From positions 13,155,614-13,219,613 of the forward strand of contig JAJEKV010000033.1 of assembly GCA_021234155.1 (NCBI GenBank): 64,000 bases of DNA, in the 5' to 3' direction. The translations under genes were made by a program, and so were the position numbers. Positions 23,949-34,646 of the stretch are shown piece after piece. The notes below the pieces were generated by a model that worked only from the letters and a program-made list of their open reading frames with translations, searched no databases and was not told the DNA's origin. Position 1 is the first letter of the stretch. Each line of letters starts with the position of its first letter. Source of the DNA: Isoetes taiwanensis. Taxonomy: Eukaryota > Streptophyta > Lycopodiopsida > Isoetales > Isoetaceae.

Positions 23949-24740
23949 TCAAATTCCTTGTTTGCATTTTATAATTAATGACAAAAAGTTCAAAAACTTG
24001 AAAAGAACATGGAAACTCGAGAGAACAATTAAAAGCAAAACAAGTTCTATTGCAAAATAAGGACTATTGCAAAACAAGTTCATCATTAATGAAAAGCCTT
24101 TACAAAGAATAGTCACAAGGACTATTGCCAAAAAAAATTGAAACCAGGGATTACAATACAAATCTAAACTAATCGGTAGGGGGCCATCTTGAGCTCTATA
24201 TGGAGGTCGCCCCTCATGAGCATACATCTTCATTTCGAGGAGTCGCTCCTCGTCATCATAACCTGCATGCACCCACTCGAGCACCCTTGAACGGCGGCGA
24301 CTTGATGATCCATGATGAGCTTCTCCACCTCGGTGGAGTGAACTTGGCCACCACAGAATAGCAAGGCGGCCTCCTCCGGTGGAGGAAGACCACCCGATCC
24401 TCCCGCCAGAAGCCCGGATTCCGACCGTCTTTGGCCGCGAAGGAGCGAGCACAATGGCGGGATAGTGTTCCCCGCGGTGTAGTCTTGAACTTGGCCATGG
24501 CGGAAGTGAAGAAGATGGACGGAATGGGGAAGGAGTGAAGGAGATGGCGGAATAGGCGATGGGGACGGAATGAAGCTGCAGGGCAGATTTTGGGAATAAA
24601 GGGATGCAAATCGTAGGCATCCATACGATTTTGGGAATGAGGCGCGTAAGAGGAAAGGGACGTTTGCATGCATGCCACCTAGGCTCCAACATGCCACAAA
24701 GAAAGGTCAAGCATGCCACATAGACCCCCCAGCATGCCAC
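23949..24740 (-). other. GC-rich minus-strand ORF, doubtful gene
   Basis: A 263-codon minus frame that overlaps 140- and 155-codon frames in other phases of the same GC-rich stretch (24180-24700). Its start lies inside the repeat array. The overlapping frame with MAKFKTTPRGTLSRHCARS looks about as protein-like. No family is recognised. It is probably a captured exon or simply GC-rich open sequence. Confidence 0.2.
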
Positions 24741-25140
24741 CTAGGGCTCCAACATGCCAAGGTGGCTCAAACATGCCACCTAGGCTCCAACATGCCACGT
24801 AAGCACCAACATGCCACCTATGATTCACCACATGATTCACCACATGATTCACCAAATACACCACATGATCCACCACATGCACCATTTGCATCACCAAACA
24901 TGTTGGTCAATGGAAGTCAAACATGTAACAAAGGTCATGTAAAGGCTCAAGCATGCCAAGGTGGCTCAAATATGCCACCTAGGCTCCAACATGCCAAGGT
25001 GGCTCAAACATGCCACCTAGGCTCCAACATGCCACGTAAGCTCCAGCATGCCACCTATGATTCACCACATGATTCACCACATGGTTCACCAAACGCACCA
25101 CATGATTCACCACATGCACCATTTGCATCACCACATCTAT
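24664..25140. repeat. Compound repeat array (CATGCCAC and CACCACATG units)
   Basis: A block beginning with CCAAGGTGGCTCAAACATGC and ending in TTCACCACATGA-type repeats and GCACCATTTGCATCACCA occurs twice (about 24755-24895 and 24993-25133), with extra partial CATGCCACCTAGGCTCCAA units around it. An artefactual 194-codon plus ORF runs through it. Confidence 0.75.
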
Positions 25141-25797
25141 CACGACATGTAACACCACATTGTCATGAATCTTTGAATACATCAATTTCTTCTGGAGATT
25201 TGAACTCCACCAGAGTGTTGCTCTGGTCAGCCAGAAAAGTCTATTGTATACAATAGTATACAACAATGTACATTAGAGTGTCAATGAAAGAATAGGTTAC
25301 AAGAATAACCTCTTTGGTTACAATAATACAAACATGTGATTACAAGTAAAGATCTATTGATCTGTCAACCTCAGCTTCATTACTACAGCAACTGTGCTTC
25401 ACAACATCAATCATCATTCTGCGCGTGTCCAACAGCTCGCAACTAGAAATTGGTACACCCTGCAACAAACATATCAGGCCTCACATTGGATGAGTAATAC
25501 CTTCAAATTTACGAACTCACCTTGCATTGGGATAGTATGTCCAAGCCTCGTATTACTGCAGCCACAACATGCTTTACAAAGACACATATAGCAAGACACA
25601 TATATGCTTCAGAATGTCTTGGAGGTGTCTTTTGCTTGGAATTCTGCTCTTGCTTTTTCTCTGAGACACTTCCAGCTGCAAAAATTTAACAGATTCGGTA
25701 ACTATATGGGTCAAATTAAAAAGAAGACAGGCACAAAAGGTTGGAAGTTACCTTGTGACTTACATTCACCAAACGATTTGTTCAGATCATAACCTGA

Positions 25798-25893
25798 TGC
25801 ATCTGCTGATTTGGCAGATTGGTGTGGAGCATGACTTAATGCATCTGCTGATCTGGCAGATTGTTGTCCAGTTGGAGCACCTACTGGAGCTTG
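25798..25893 (-). repeat. 46-bp tandem repeat in the minus-strand gene
   Basis: GCATCTGCTGATTTGGCAGAT and following bases occur twice. On the minus strand they give the repeated peptide QSA(R/K)SADA in an Ala/Ser/Gln-rich segment. Confidence 0.55.
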
Positions 25894-25976
25894 ACTTGAC
25901 TTGGCACTTTAGATACACAAAACAGGAGAAGCAAAAGAGACTAAGCCAGCCAGGATCTTGTTTTATGTCGGGCTTA

Positions 25977-26008
25977 CATTAGGGCGGATTTGGGGTCTGA
26001 AAATGGCC
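25977..26008 (+). repeat. Left terminal inverted repeat
   Basis: 32 bp, paired with 30373-30404 with one mismatch (position 23). Confidence 0.9.
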
Positions 26009-27539
26009 CTTATCTTGGATGCCAGAATTCCACGTCATGTTTCTCGCGACCAATGATGTTTGCGCATTTTTTTCCAAAGTCAGTATTAGTTGGCAAGTAG
26101 AAAGAGGAGCAGGCTTACTTGGCATCCACATGGCGAAATTTCATAGGACATGTTTGTGCATTCATTGCAACCACATTAATGGCCCGCATTTTTCGAAAAT
26201 CGTATCGCGGACCAAAATAATGGCTACTTTTCCCGCCTACTGTGCACATGCCCACATGCACCAACCACCTTTTCAAATTTTGGCACCAAGATTTCCATTG
26301 TTCACATTAAGCGCCACGTGCATCCTCTCGCCTTAAGCTCTTCATTTGGAATCCAAGTCTTCAATAGTGTCTGTGTTTTTGCGGGCGAGCATAGAGTTAA
26401 GCAACAACGGCGAGGCGATGTCTTGGACAAGCAAACGTGACGTTACATGCCATGTTTTTACTACCCAAATTTTCATTCAAGTTTTCCTACTTTTCAAACT
26501 CTTCCCATTCATCGTATTGCTCCACGCCATTCATTCTTACAATTCAACGACCGATCTGTAGAAGGATATCTATCCATAGGCTTGTGGGTGAGAATGCTAT
26601 CCTTAACGAAGGATGACTATGGAGTTACATCGCCGGAGCTTGACATTCATACGCAATGAATAGGTAGAACTATAGGTTCAAAATAAATGCTATGGATAGT
26701 ATATTGCAAAAAAAAAAAAGGGAGAGGAGGGGGGGAAGGGGTTTGAAGAGGAGGATATTTGCAAATTTGCACCCTCAATAATACATGGATCACACCATGC
26801 GAAAATGCATATGCACTTTGTAAATGTGTAGTGAGATTTCAAATCCATGTGATCCTTGCTTCTTTTTCTTCCCTCTTCTTGATTTATATTCACTCACCGA
26901 ATCAAATATTTTTCTTTGGGCTATATTTATCGATGTGGGGATTTGGGACTAGGGAAAAGCATTACGCATCGTTGTTGTCTAACATATGGACATAAAAGAC
27001 ATGCTTTTCCAAGATATACATTCAGGGCAATGGACATCTAGTTTTACGTTGTAAAATTGTGGGAGCCGAGCTTGAAAGTCGTCCCATGACCTCGTTTAAG
27101 CCGAATTGTGCAAACCTTATGAGAATGGTGTCCTTGCAATGAAGAAATGTTTGATAAGACGGCATCCGTGGTTGTTGAAAAAATGAGTTACAAAATATTT
27201 GCTCCATTAGAGGTGTTTACTAATGCCACGACACAAAAAGCTCCAAAGACATATTGTATAAAATGCCGCTTTCATGAGCCTTTGGATAAGTTAACTCAAA
27301 GTGTCACATATGGAAACATTGTTAGGTTTGATAAAATAACATAAAAATCTTATTTAATAAAGCTTTGGTTGTTGGTAAAGTGTTGGCTTATTGATTATGT
27401 GTTTGTATTTTGCTTTGGGACCCTCTTTGAAAAAGTTAAGTTCATAAAACATAATATAACTTGGAATGATACATATTTTATATGCAAATGGGAGACTATT
27501 GATGAGGGACTGGTGTTATTATCTATTGACAACAAACAA

Positions 27540-28460
27540 AGAAAGTGGATCACACCATGCTAATTTAGTATATTCCAACTTTTTAGCTTATACAAAATTC
27601 GCTTGGTGTGATCTTTTTGGAAAAACATGACTTCCTATAGTAAAATTACTTTGATTATCTTTTAATAAAAGAAATATATATGTGTCTTATTTGAAGTTAA
27701 GTGTGGATATGTGACGTGCTTATTTATTGATAAAGTGTTTGCTTTTGAAAAGGGCTAATAACTTTATGTACTACTAGAGTTGGTAAAGTATTTTAGATGC
27801 AAATAGGATGCTTGATGTGATCCTTCTTAAAAAAGATATGCTCTTTTGAAAAGGACTAATAACTTTATGCACTTGGGGTGGTAAAGCATTAAATGAGAAG
27901 GGGTACTTGTGTTTAATTTTAATTTGACAACAAATAAGAAAGTGGGATCACACGATCTTAATTTAGTGTGTTCCATTTTTGTTGCATATGTACTATTAAA
28001 CTTGGTGTGATCCTTCTTGAAAAATAATATGCTCTTTGAAAAGGGATAATGACTTATGTACTTAAGAGTGGTAAAGCATTTTAGATACAAATAGGAATGA
28101 GTACTTGTGTTTAATTTTAATTTGACAACAAATAAGAAAGTGGATCACACCATGCGAATTTAGTGTCCCTTTTTTTTTTGCATATGTATTATTAAACGAT
28201 GTGATCCATCTTGAAAAAAAATAGCTTTCAAGTAAAAGGAAAGAAAGAAATATTTTATTTAAAGTGTAAAGTGTTAGTATATAAAGTGTTGGTTTATTAA
28301 AATACTATTTGTTTACGCTAAGTTGTAAGTTGAATATTTGTGTTTCTATTTACTTTTTTTACACAAGGATCACACCAGGCGAATTTCTTATATGCAATTA
28401 CTTCTGCGCATGAAGATTTCGCATCATATGATCCTCTTTAAACAAGGATGGCTTTGACCT
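27540..28460. repeat. Array of inverted GATCACACC / GGTGTGATC motifs
   Basis: Units of roughly 190-200 bp alternate GTGGATCACACCATGCGAAT-type and CTTGGTGTGATCCTTCTTG-type sequence, each pair able to fold back. Clear sites are near 27547, 27600, 27812, 27946, 28007, 28141, 28198, 28368 and 28425, with an outlying pair near 26785-26855. The spacer shares GACAACAAATAAGAAAGTG and GGTAAAGCATTTTAGATAC between units. Confidence 0.75.
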
Positions 28461-28969
28461 TCAATGTTCATAAATTTTATGAATGTTTGCATATAAGAAT
28501 GTCACATATCATATTTTCTTAAAAAATGGTCATCAAATGGATAACTAGTCAAAGAGTTCTTCTACTACTTAAAGGCTTTCAAGACTCATTTTTGCTATAA
28601 TTTAAATAGCAATAGAGTTTTAAAGGAATCTATTGTTAAAGGTAGTCAAAGACTTCTTGTATTAGCGGTATCTAAACACAAACACCATAACCTTTGTACT
28701 TCAAGAATGTATAAACCCTTCACATTGCAAAGTATAATGTCATTTATTAGCATCTTCACGGACATTTCCCCTTCCTTATCGGAAGCATCTCATCTCAAGG
28801 AACTGTATTCGATTCCGAATGCCTTCATCCTCTCTCAATATGTAGCAAAATAACAGGGGGTTCCAGGGGGATTTGATATAGATATAATTCTTGAAATCAT
28901 AGACCATATCCCTAAAACAATTCAATGGGTTATTATAAAAAAAACATAGATTTAAGATAAAAAATAGTC

Positions 28970-29050
28970 ACATTAGCTCACTGGTTAGATTGGTTAAAGT
29001 AGTCTTATTAGGACATTGAGTTATTTTGGTAGAGGTTCGAATCCCCGTAT
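28970..29050 (+). repeat. tRNA-like promoter boxes, possible SINE head
   Basis: TTAGCTCACTGGTTAGA resembles a Pol III A box and GGTTCGAATCCCC at about 29033 is a near-perfect B box. Spacing is longer than in a functional tRNA and the cloverleaf does not close, so a tRNA-derived SINE head inside the TIR element is more likely than a tRNA gene. No clear A-tail end found. Confidence 0.4.
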
Positions 29051-30372
29051 TTCATATTCTAAAAGCTTAAGCGAAACCGTATAGAGGCTCGATATACCAT
29101 CAAAACCTTAGGCAAACTCGTATTCGACATCTTAAAATCATAGGCGTCCCCAATCATAATTGAGCATAATCGAAACGAGAGGTGTCCAGAGGCTCCAACA
29201 TACAGTCTGGGCCGTCGGATTGACAGATCCGACAACTGTGGTAGTCCAGGGTGCACCTCGTTTAGAATATCCTAGGAGGCCAGAGTTACCGTCACCACAA
29301 AATCGGACTAAACTTGAAACGTCCTGAAATGACGGTTTCTTGCCACTCAACGGATCCAATGTATATAAACCGCCATCCGCCTGGATGTCAACACTTTTGA
29401 GCCCCGCAAGACACAACACGCCGAGGTCTAAATTCTTATTTTTAGACCTCCTTTTTTTGCATTGAAGACCTGGAGCATATTCGCGGAGTCGGTTGGATCC
29501 TTATCCACACATCATTTGGAGCTTCCATATCAAGCGTGGATCGCATCGGCAAATGAAGGTGTACAATTTTTATGCCCCAAAGACAATTAAGCCCGTGTGA
29601 GCCGAACGTCCGTATTTCTAACCTCGTTTTTGAAATTTGCAACGTGCATGGAAATCGAAAAGTCCATTCTCCTACAATCCATGCTTTTATACATTAAGCA
29701 AATTCAAATTTCGAATTGTAGGGGCGGAAAGCCTTGTATTGGGATGAAGTAAAGATCCCGGTTAATGTTGGGTTCACATGGATCGAATCACTGGTTACCG
29801 GCTTAAAACCTTCTTTGACTTGGGCTAAGGCAAAAAAATTCAGCCCGTTTTTGGAAAATCAGCCCTTGCAAGATCCAACTTGCGTGAAATGATGCAACCC
29901 TTCAAATTTTTAATCAGTCTTGACTCCGCCCGAACTTCGGCGGAGGGCCTAAACTTCTCCATGTGAACCACCCATAAAGGCGCGAAATAACCTCGAAATG
30001 AAAAAGTCGATACAAAGCTTCAACCTACACATTCAAATTTTCAAATGTGGAAGGCGGGAAGCTTGTATGGCCATGGCCTCTAAATGAAAATAAGCGCAGA
30101 ATCGGTGACACGCGACGCTTTGGTATCTGACAAATCAAGAGGCACCGTCATGAGTTGCAGGTATGCTATAATGCAAGTGGCTTTTTAGAAGCGCCACATG
30201 TTGCATCAGCCTGTCTGACAACCAACAGAATTAAATACATATGGCGCCATGAATGCGCAATCCCCCTTATTCCGGGAGAATATTCCAAGTAAATCTGTAA
30301 TGATGAGATTTTGGTATCCTAGGTGGCATGGGAAAAAAGGAGCAGAAATATGACGTGGAATGGCTGATAGGA

Positions 30373-30404
30373 GGCCATTTTGAGACCCCAAATCCGCCCT
30401 AATG
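30373..30404 (-). repeat. Right terminal inverted repeat
   Basis: Reverse complement of 25977-26008 with one mismatch. Confidence 0.9.
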
Positions 30405-31190
30405 CTCCCTTTTCGAGTTTCCTGCTTGATGTATCTAATTCGCCACCTGAGTGAGCGATGTCATCCTAGGGGGCAAATTAGATACCGCAAACAGAAAACG
30501 AAGGAGACTAAGCCAGGCTTACTCTCTTTTCGAGTTTCCTGCTTGATGTATCTGTCCCTTACATCAGGCCCTTAGCATGTAAACTAAGCTACCTATAAGT
30601 GCTCACCTGTAAGTGCCTCAGTAGCTTGAAGTTGCTTTTGATCCTCCCTACTCACACCTAAGGCTTGTACCCATGCTGTAGAAAATTCATGACAGCAATT
30701 CTCAATGCAACAGTGATTGCAAATCCTGCAAAGAGAACGCAAATTTGTCAATGAGAATACAATTATACTAAGCACTTCAGGAATTTTGTTATGAAGTACC
30801 TCAAGAGGCTGAGCAGACATGGAAGATGGTATTGATGACTGCATTCAGCAATCCGCATTCAGCGAATCCCGGGGGCACTTTAGATACACAAAACAGGAGA
30901 AGCAAAAGAGACTAAGCCAGCCAGGATCTTGTTTTATGTGTCGCTTACTCCCTTTTGAAGTTTCTGCTTGATGTATCTAATTAACCACCGAGTGAGCCGG
31001 CGTCATCCTAGGGGGCAAATTAGATACCTCAAACAGAAAACGAAGGAGACTAAGCCAGGCTTACTCTCTTTTCGAGTTTCCTGCTTGATGTATCTATTTC
31101 GCCACCTAAAATGAGTGAGCGACCTCATCCTAGGGGGCAAATTAGACACATCAAACAGGACAAATGAAAGAGACTAAGCCAGGGTGAAAG
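30405..31190. repeat. Fold-back modules, about 120 bp, at least three copies
   Basis: Each module has an arm CTTTTCGAGTTTCCTGCTTG plus ATGTATCTAATTCGCC, a centre with GAGTGAGC and CATCCTAGGGGG, then an imperfect inverted arm ending in CGAAGGAGACTAAGCCAGGC. Copies are at about 30405-30530, 30948-31065 and 31066-31185; half modules are at 25905-25976 and 30874-30947. The TIR transposon inserted into one of them. Confidence 0.75.
30551..30835 (-). repeat. Duplicated exon block, copy A
   Basis: About 285 bp, nearly identical to 31211-31497. On the minus strand it holds the end of an exon, a GT-AG intron of about 70 bp and a Cys-rich exon (ICNHCCIENCCHEFSTAW then VQALGVSREDQKQLQATEAL) ending at a GTGAGC donor. 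Confidence 0.75.
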
Positions 31191-31210
31191 ATTAGGAAGT
31201 CCACTAATCC

Positions 31211-31497
31211 TAATTGACATCTGTCCCTTACATCAGGCCCTTAGCATGTAAACTAAGCTACCTATAAGTGCTCACCTGTAAGTGCCTCAGTAGCTTGAAG
31301 TTGCTTTTGATCCTCCCTACTCACACCTAAGGCTTGTACCCATCTTTGTAGAAAATTCATGACAAAGAATTCTCAATGCAATGCAGGATGGACCGCAAAT
31401 CCTGCAAAGAGAACGCAAATTTGTCAATGAGAATACAATTATACTAAGCACTTCAGGAATTTTGTTATGAAGTACCTCAAGAGGCTGAGCAGACTTA
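31211..31497 (-). repeat. Duplicated exon block, copy B
   Basis: Same layout as copy A, but the Cys-rich exon has indels that change its frame. A 26-bp unit TTACACTGAATCACTTCTGA continues as a direct repeat at 31494-31545 and adds RSEVIQCKA to the exon next to it on the minus strand. Confidence 0.75.
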
Positions 31498-31609
31498 CAC
31501 TGAATCACTTCTGATCTTGCCTTACACTGAATCACTTCTGATCTTGTAGAGTTGATCCATTCTCCCAAAGTCCCGTTGAATTCAACCGAAAGTAATCCAA
31601 GGTTAGTAC

Positions 31610-32240
31610 CACATGACACAACAGGCACCACTTTACACACCACAAATTCCATCATGACAAACTTTGCACCACAAATGGCGTCATATTCACCACATGTGGT
31701 GTGGCATGTGGCACCGGGTGGCGTCATATTCACCACATGTGGTGTGGCATGTGGCACCAAACCGGTGCCACATGACACACCACCTATGGCACCACAATGC
31801 ACCCAAGGCACCACATATGGCAATCCATTGCCCAGCACCACAAATGGCGTCAAAGACACCACATGTGGTGCAAAATGGGATCCATAGTGGTGCCACGTTA
31901 GACACCACATGTGGCACCACAATGCAAAGAAGGCACCACATCCCAGCATCCACCACCCCATATGTGGCGGATGGCGTGGTGCAATATTTAGCGCAAAGCG
32001 GTTGGCACCACATATGGCGGACAATCCACCATTCACAAGTATCACCATATCTAACATCACATATGACACTAAGTATAGAAACATATGGAAGCCAATTCAC
32101 TATTCGATAAGGTACCATTGTTTGGTACTATATGTGACACTACATATGCTACAAACTACATTATTAACATATAATTGGCACCATATGACTCACTCCATAA
32201 CACATTTGGAGCTACATACTACATCTGTGAACTGAAATTA
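31610..32240. repeat. CACCACATGTGG repeat region
   Basis: Dense CACCACATG, GGCACCACA and ATGGCGTCATATTCACCAC units. A 41-bp unit occurs twice in tandem at about 31675-31755. The palindrome CACCACATGTGGTG occurs three times. It lies in what would be an intron of the minus-strand gene; long overlapping ORFs through it are repeat artefacts. Confidence 0.75.
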
Positions 32241-33009
32241 TCCACCACAACTCGAAACTAGCAAAGACAAATTTCCTACACATAACTCACAACACACCCA
32301 AATGAAGAAGTAAGTGGTGTACCCGATTGTTCAAGCTTGCTAGACTTTGCTGGAAAATAATGGTTCAAATATTAAATTGCATCATATGGTGGTTCCGTAA
32401 GAAGAGGGTTGAAAAGTACCTATTTTTTTCAAAGATTTTCCCCGAGATTCTTCTTCTTACTTGAGGAGGCTTGAATTGTGGCCTAGTCATTTCAAGAGAG
32501 GAAGCATCATCTGTGGCAGGTTGCTCTGCTTCCACACTATTTGAAATGCTTGCGTGCTTCCTCTTACGTTGGGACGGAGAGTCTTCAGACCCTTTTTCTG
32601 TTAACTGTTGCCAGAAACTCAACCAGTTTATTTCTTTTCCTTTTGTGTGAAGGTAATACGCATGACCATAGTCCGGTGGAGGCCATGCCTCCCCGGGCAC
32701 ACTTCACGCTGTGATTTTTTGTAAAGGCACATATATTCATTATACCTCTCCTTGCTCAGATTCTTCAACCTGCATGATGACACAAAACAATATTCTAAAC
32801 AACAGAGAATCATGGGCATCCCCGAATCTAGAATGCAACCCACCTGTAAGTGGATTTTCCTAATACTTTCGGTCCCCAAAAACAGGACTTCGATTTCTTC
32901 TTGTGTGGCGTAATGCTTTTCTTGCATGTACATTTCCTTGTAGGTGTATCCCGTGGCATTCAAGTCCGGTATGATCAGAGCCATTTCGTGATCGATCTTC
33001 TTGCCAGAA

Positions 33010-33140
33010 ATCAGAAATGGCCTTGGCGGATTAAGGGAGCGTGATCAGAGTTTTTGAGGGAAAATGAAAATTCAGAATCAGAAATGGTCTTGCCGGATTA
33101 AGGGAGCGTGATCAGAGTTTTTGATGGAAAATGATCGTGT
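33010..33140. repeat. 66-bp tandem duplication upstream of the minus-strand gene
   Basis: CAGAAATGGCCTTGGCGGAT through TTTTTGAGGGAAAATGA is repeated once with few changes. It sits just 5' of the 32984 start codon, so it may be part of a promoter or 5' leader. Confidence 0.7.
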
Positions 33141-34646
33141 ACGTTGCTGAATAAGCCTGAATAAGACTGAAAGGACAAAATTTTGAATAAGTAATCATGT
33201 GTATTTTTGAAAAAATAACTCCCTCTCCCACTACAAATTCGGTAGTTCCCACCACACTTAGCACCCAAAAATGTGGTGCTAAAATGCACGTTTTTGTTCC
33301 ACTACAACATGCTTTCACCCCAATTTTAGCTACCTCAAGCCCCTCTGCGTTATGATGCTATTTCCCTATTACAGAGTTATGATGATATCAAAGGTTTGTC
33401 ACAAAGGCAAGTATAATCTGCACCAGAATTATCATCTGTGGACCATGAGATTTTATGAAATCAACTAGTGTCTTTTTAATTTTTCTCAAAGCCTCCTCTG
33501 CTTTAACGGCTTCAGGGAAGTGTAAACCATCTCTCGCCAGAAAGCAGTTGGCAGCTAAATCCCCTGAAATTTATTTCCGCATATCAAAGCTGGCACCTAT
33601 GCCAAGGAAATGGATTTGCCTCAGTGAAGCACTCATTGGCAATAAAAAGCTTCGATATGTAAGAACGTGGATCGGATTGAGGCACTCTGAACTTTGATAG
33701 AATCAGGCAATTCCAGACCGTTAGGGTGTGCTGCAAATCTCGAACATGACGTCACTACAATTATTAGGTTCCAATATTTATTGCGCTCACGTGTCAGTAC
33801 CATAAGACTTCAAACAAAATAACATACGTGTCAGTACCATAAGACTTCAAACAAAATAACATACGTGTCAGTACCGTAAGACTTCAAACAAAATAACATC
33901 AAACAAAATAGGCTCAAACAGAAAAGCAAACTGCATTATATATGAGTTGATAACAGAATTTGTAAAAAATATTTTCGCAATGGAGTTTTTAACTTAAGAG
34001 AATCTGTTAAAAAGCTTTTCACATTGCAAAACAAAAATTAATCTGTTAATGGTCATTTCATAATTTGAACAAACTGTTAATGGTCGTTTGGCTCCAAGAA
34101 TTTACTAACAGCTTTACAAGAAGAACGTGTGCATCCATAGTACAACCAGCCTTTATATCCAGCATAACATTGCATTCACTGGATCGTTTGTATATACTTG
34201 ATACAAATTCTATTGTATACATAATACAAATTCCAGAAATAAACTTGGTTTTGGAACAATGATAAAGAGAAAATACAAAAACGTTAGAAAATCGGCCCAA
34301 GCTGCCTCGAAATATTCTTTGCCAATGTTATCGATATGTAAGAGGTAGTCATGATGGCGATTTGATTGCAACAAATTGCTCGGGAAGGATGACTGTACCT
34401 CTGTAGCAGATAGAAAAATACTACTCTGTTTGATCCTACGAATACTGGCATGGCCCTTTGTGCACATACTCTTGGCTCACAGATACCATGTCTGCATTCC
34501 TGCAGCTTGTTGCGCCACATTATATGCTCATAGTTACAAATACTAAGATACCACTAATGTAGAAGCATGCTTTGCTTAGAGGATTTTGTGAACCACGCAC
34601 ATGGTCAAAAGCACTTGGTCAAAAGACTAGTCTTGTGCCACATTAG
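33141..34646. other. No recognisable gene
   Basis: AT-rich; short minus frames only. Contains one exact-type tandem repeat (33788-33898, listed separately). Confidence 0.45.
33788..33898. repeat. 37-bp tandem repeat, three units
   Basis: ACGTGTCAGTACCATAAGAC followed by TTCAAACAAAATAACAT, three units differing at one position. Confidence 0.85.

Larger units (their letters stand above)
25977..30404. mobile_element. 4.4 kb TIR DNA transposon without target duplication
   Basis: Left end 25977-26008 and right end 30373-30404 are 32-bp inverted repeats that match at 31 of 32 positions, starting CATTAGGGCGGATTTGGGG. Joining the flanks gives GGCTTA+CTCCCTTTTC, which matches empty-site versions of the same module nearby (GCTTACTCCCTTTT at about 30943, GGCTTACTCTCTTTTCG at about 30524 and about 31059). 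The insertion added no target duplication. No transposase is recognised inside, so it is probably non-autonomous. Confidence 0.82.
25160..32984 (-). other. Multi-exon minus-strand gene model, unknown product
   Basis: Coding-looking exons with plausible splice sites follow one another on the minus strand. Exon 1 is 32844-32984 (MALIIPDLNATG to IRKIHLQ). A 74-bp GT-AG intron follows, then exon 2 about 32461-32769 (KEINWLSFWQQ, SQRKRKHAS), exon 3 near 32300-32349 (AKSSKLEQSGTPLTSS), and a Cys-rich exon pair present twice (31.3-31.5 and 30.6-30.8 kb). Further exons lie near 25.6-25.95 kb (QAPVGAPTGQQSARSADALS). Exon 2 has a frameshift near 32698. A 4.4 kb transposon sits between the duplicated exons and the last ones. 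The product is Ser/Lys rich with possible nuclear signals. Whether it is one gene is inference. Confidence 0.4.

Noticed and set aside
24672-25256. 194-codon plus ORF as a gene
   Set aside because: It is read entirely through CATGCCAC/CACCACATG tandem repeats and matching frames exist on the other strand.
29020-29050. Functional tRNA gene
   Set aside because: B box is good but A-B spacing is too long and acceptor and anticodon stems do not pair.
31317-32084. 255-codon minus ORF and overlapping 143/148-codon ORFs
   Set aside because: They run through the CACCACATGTGG repeat region in several frames at once; repeat artefacts, apart from the duplicated exon at the lower end.
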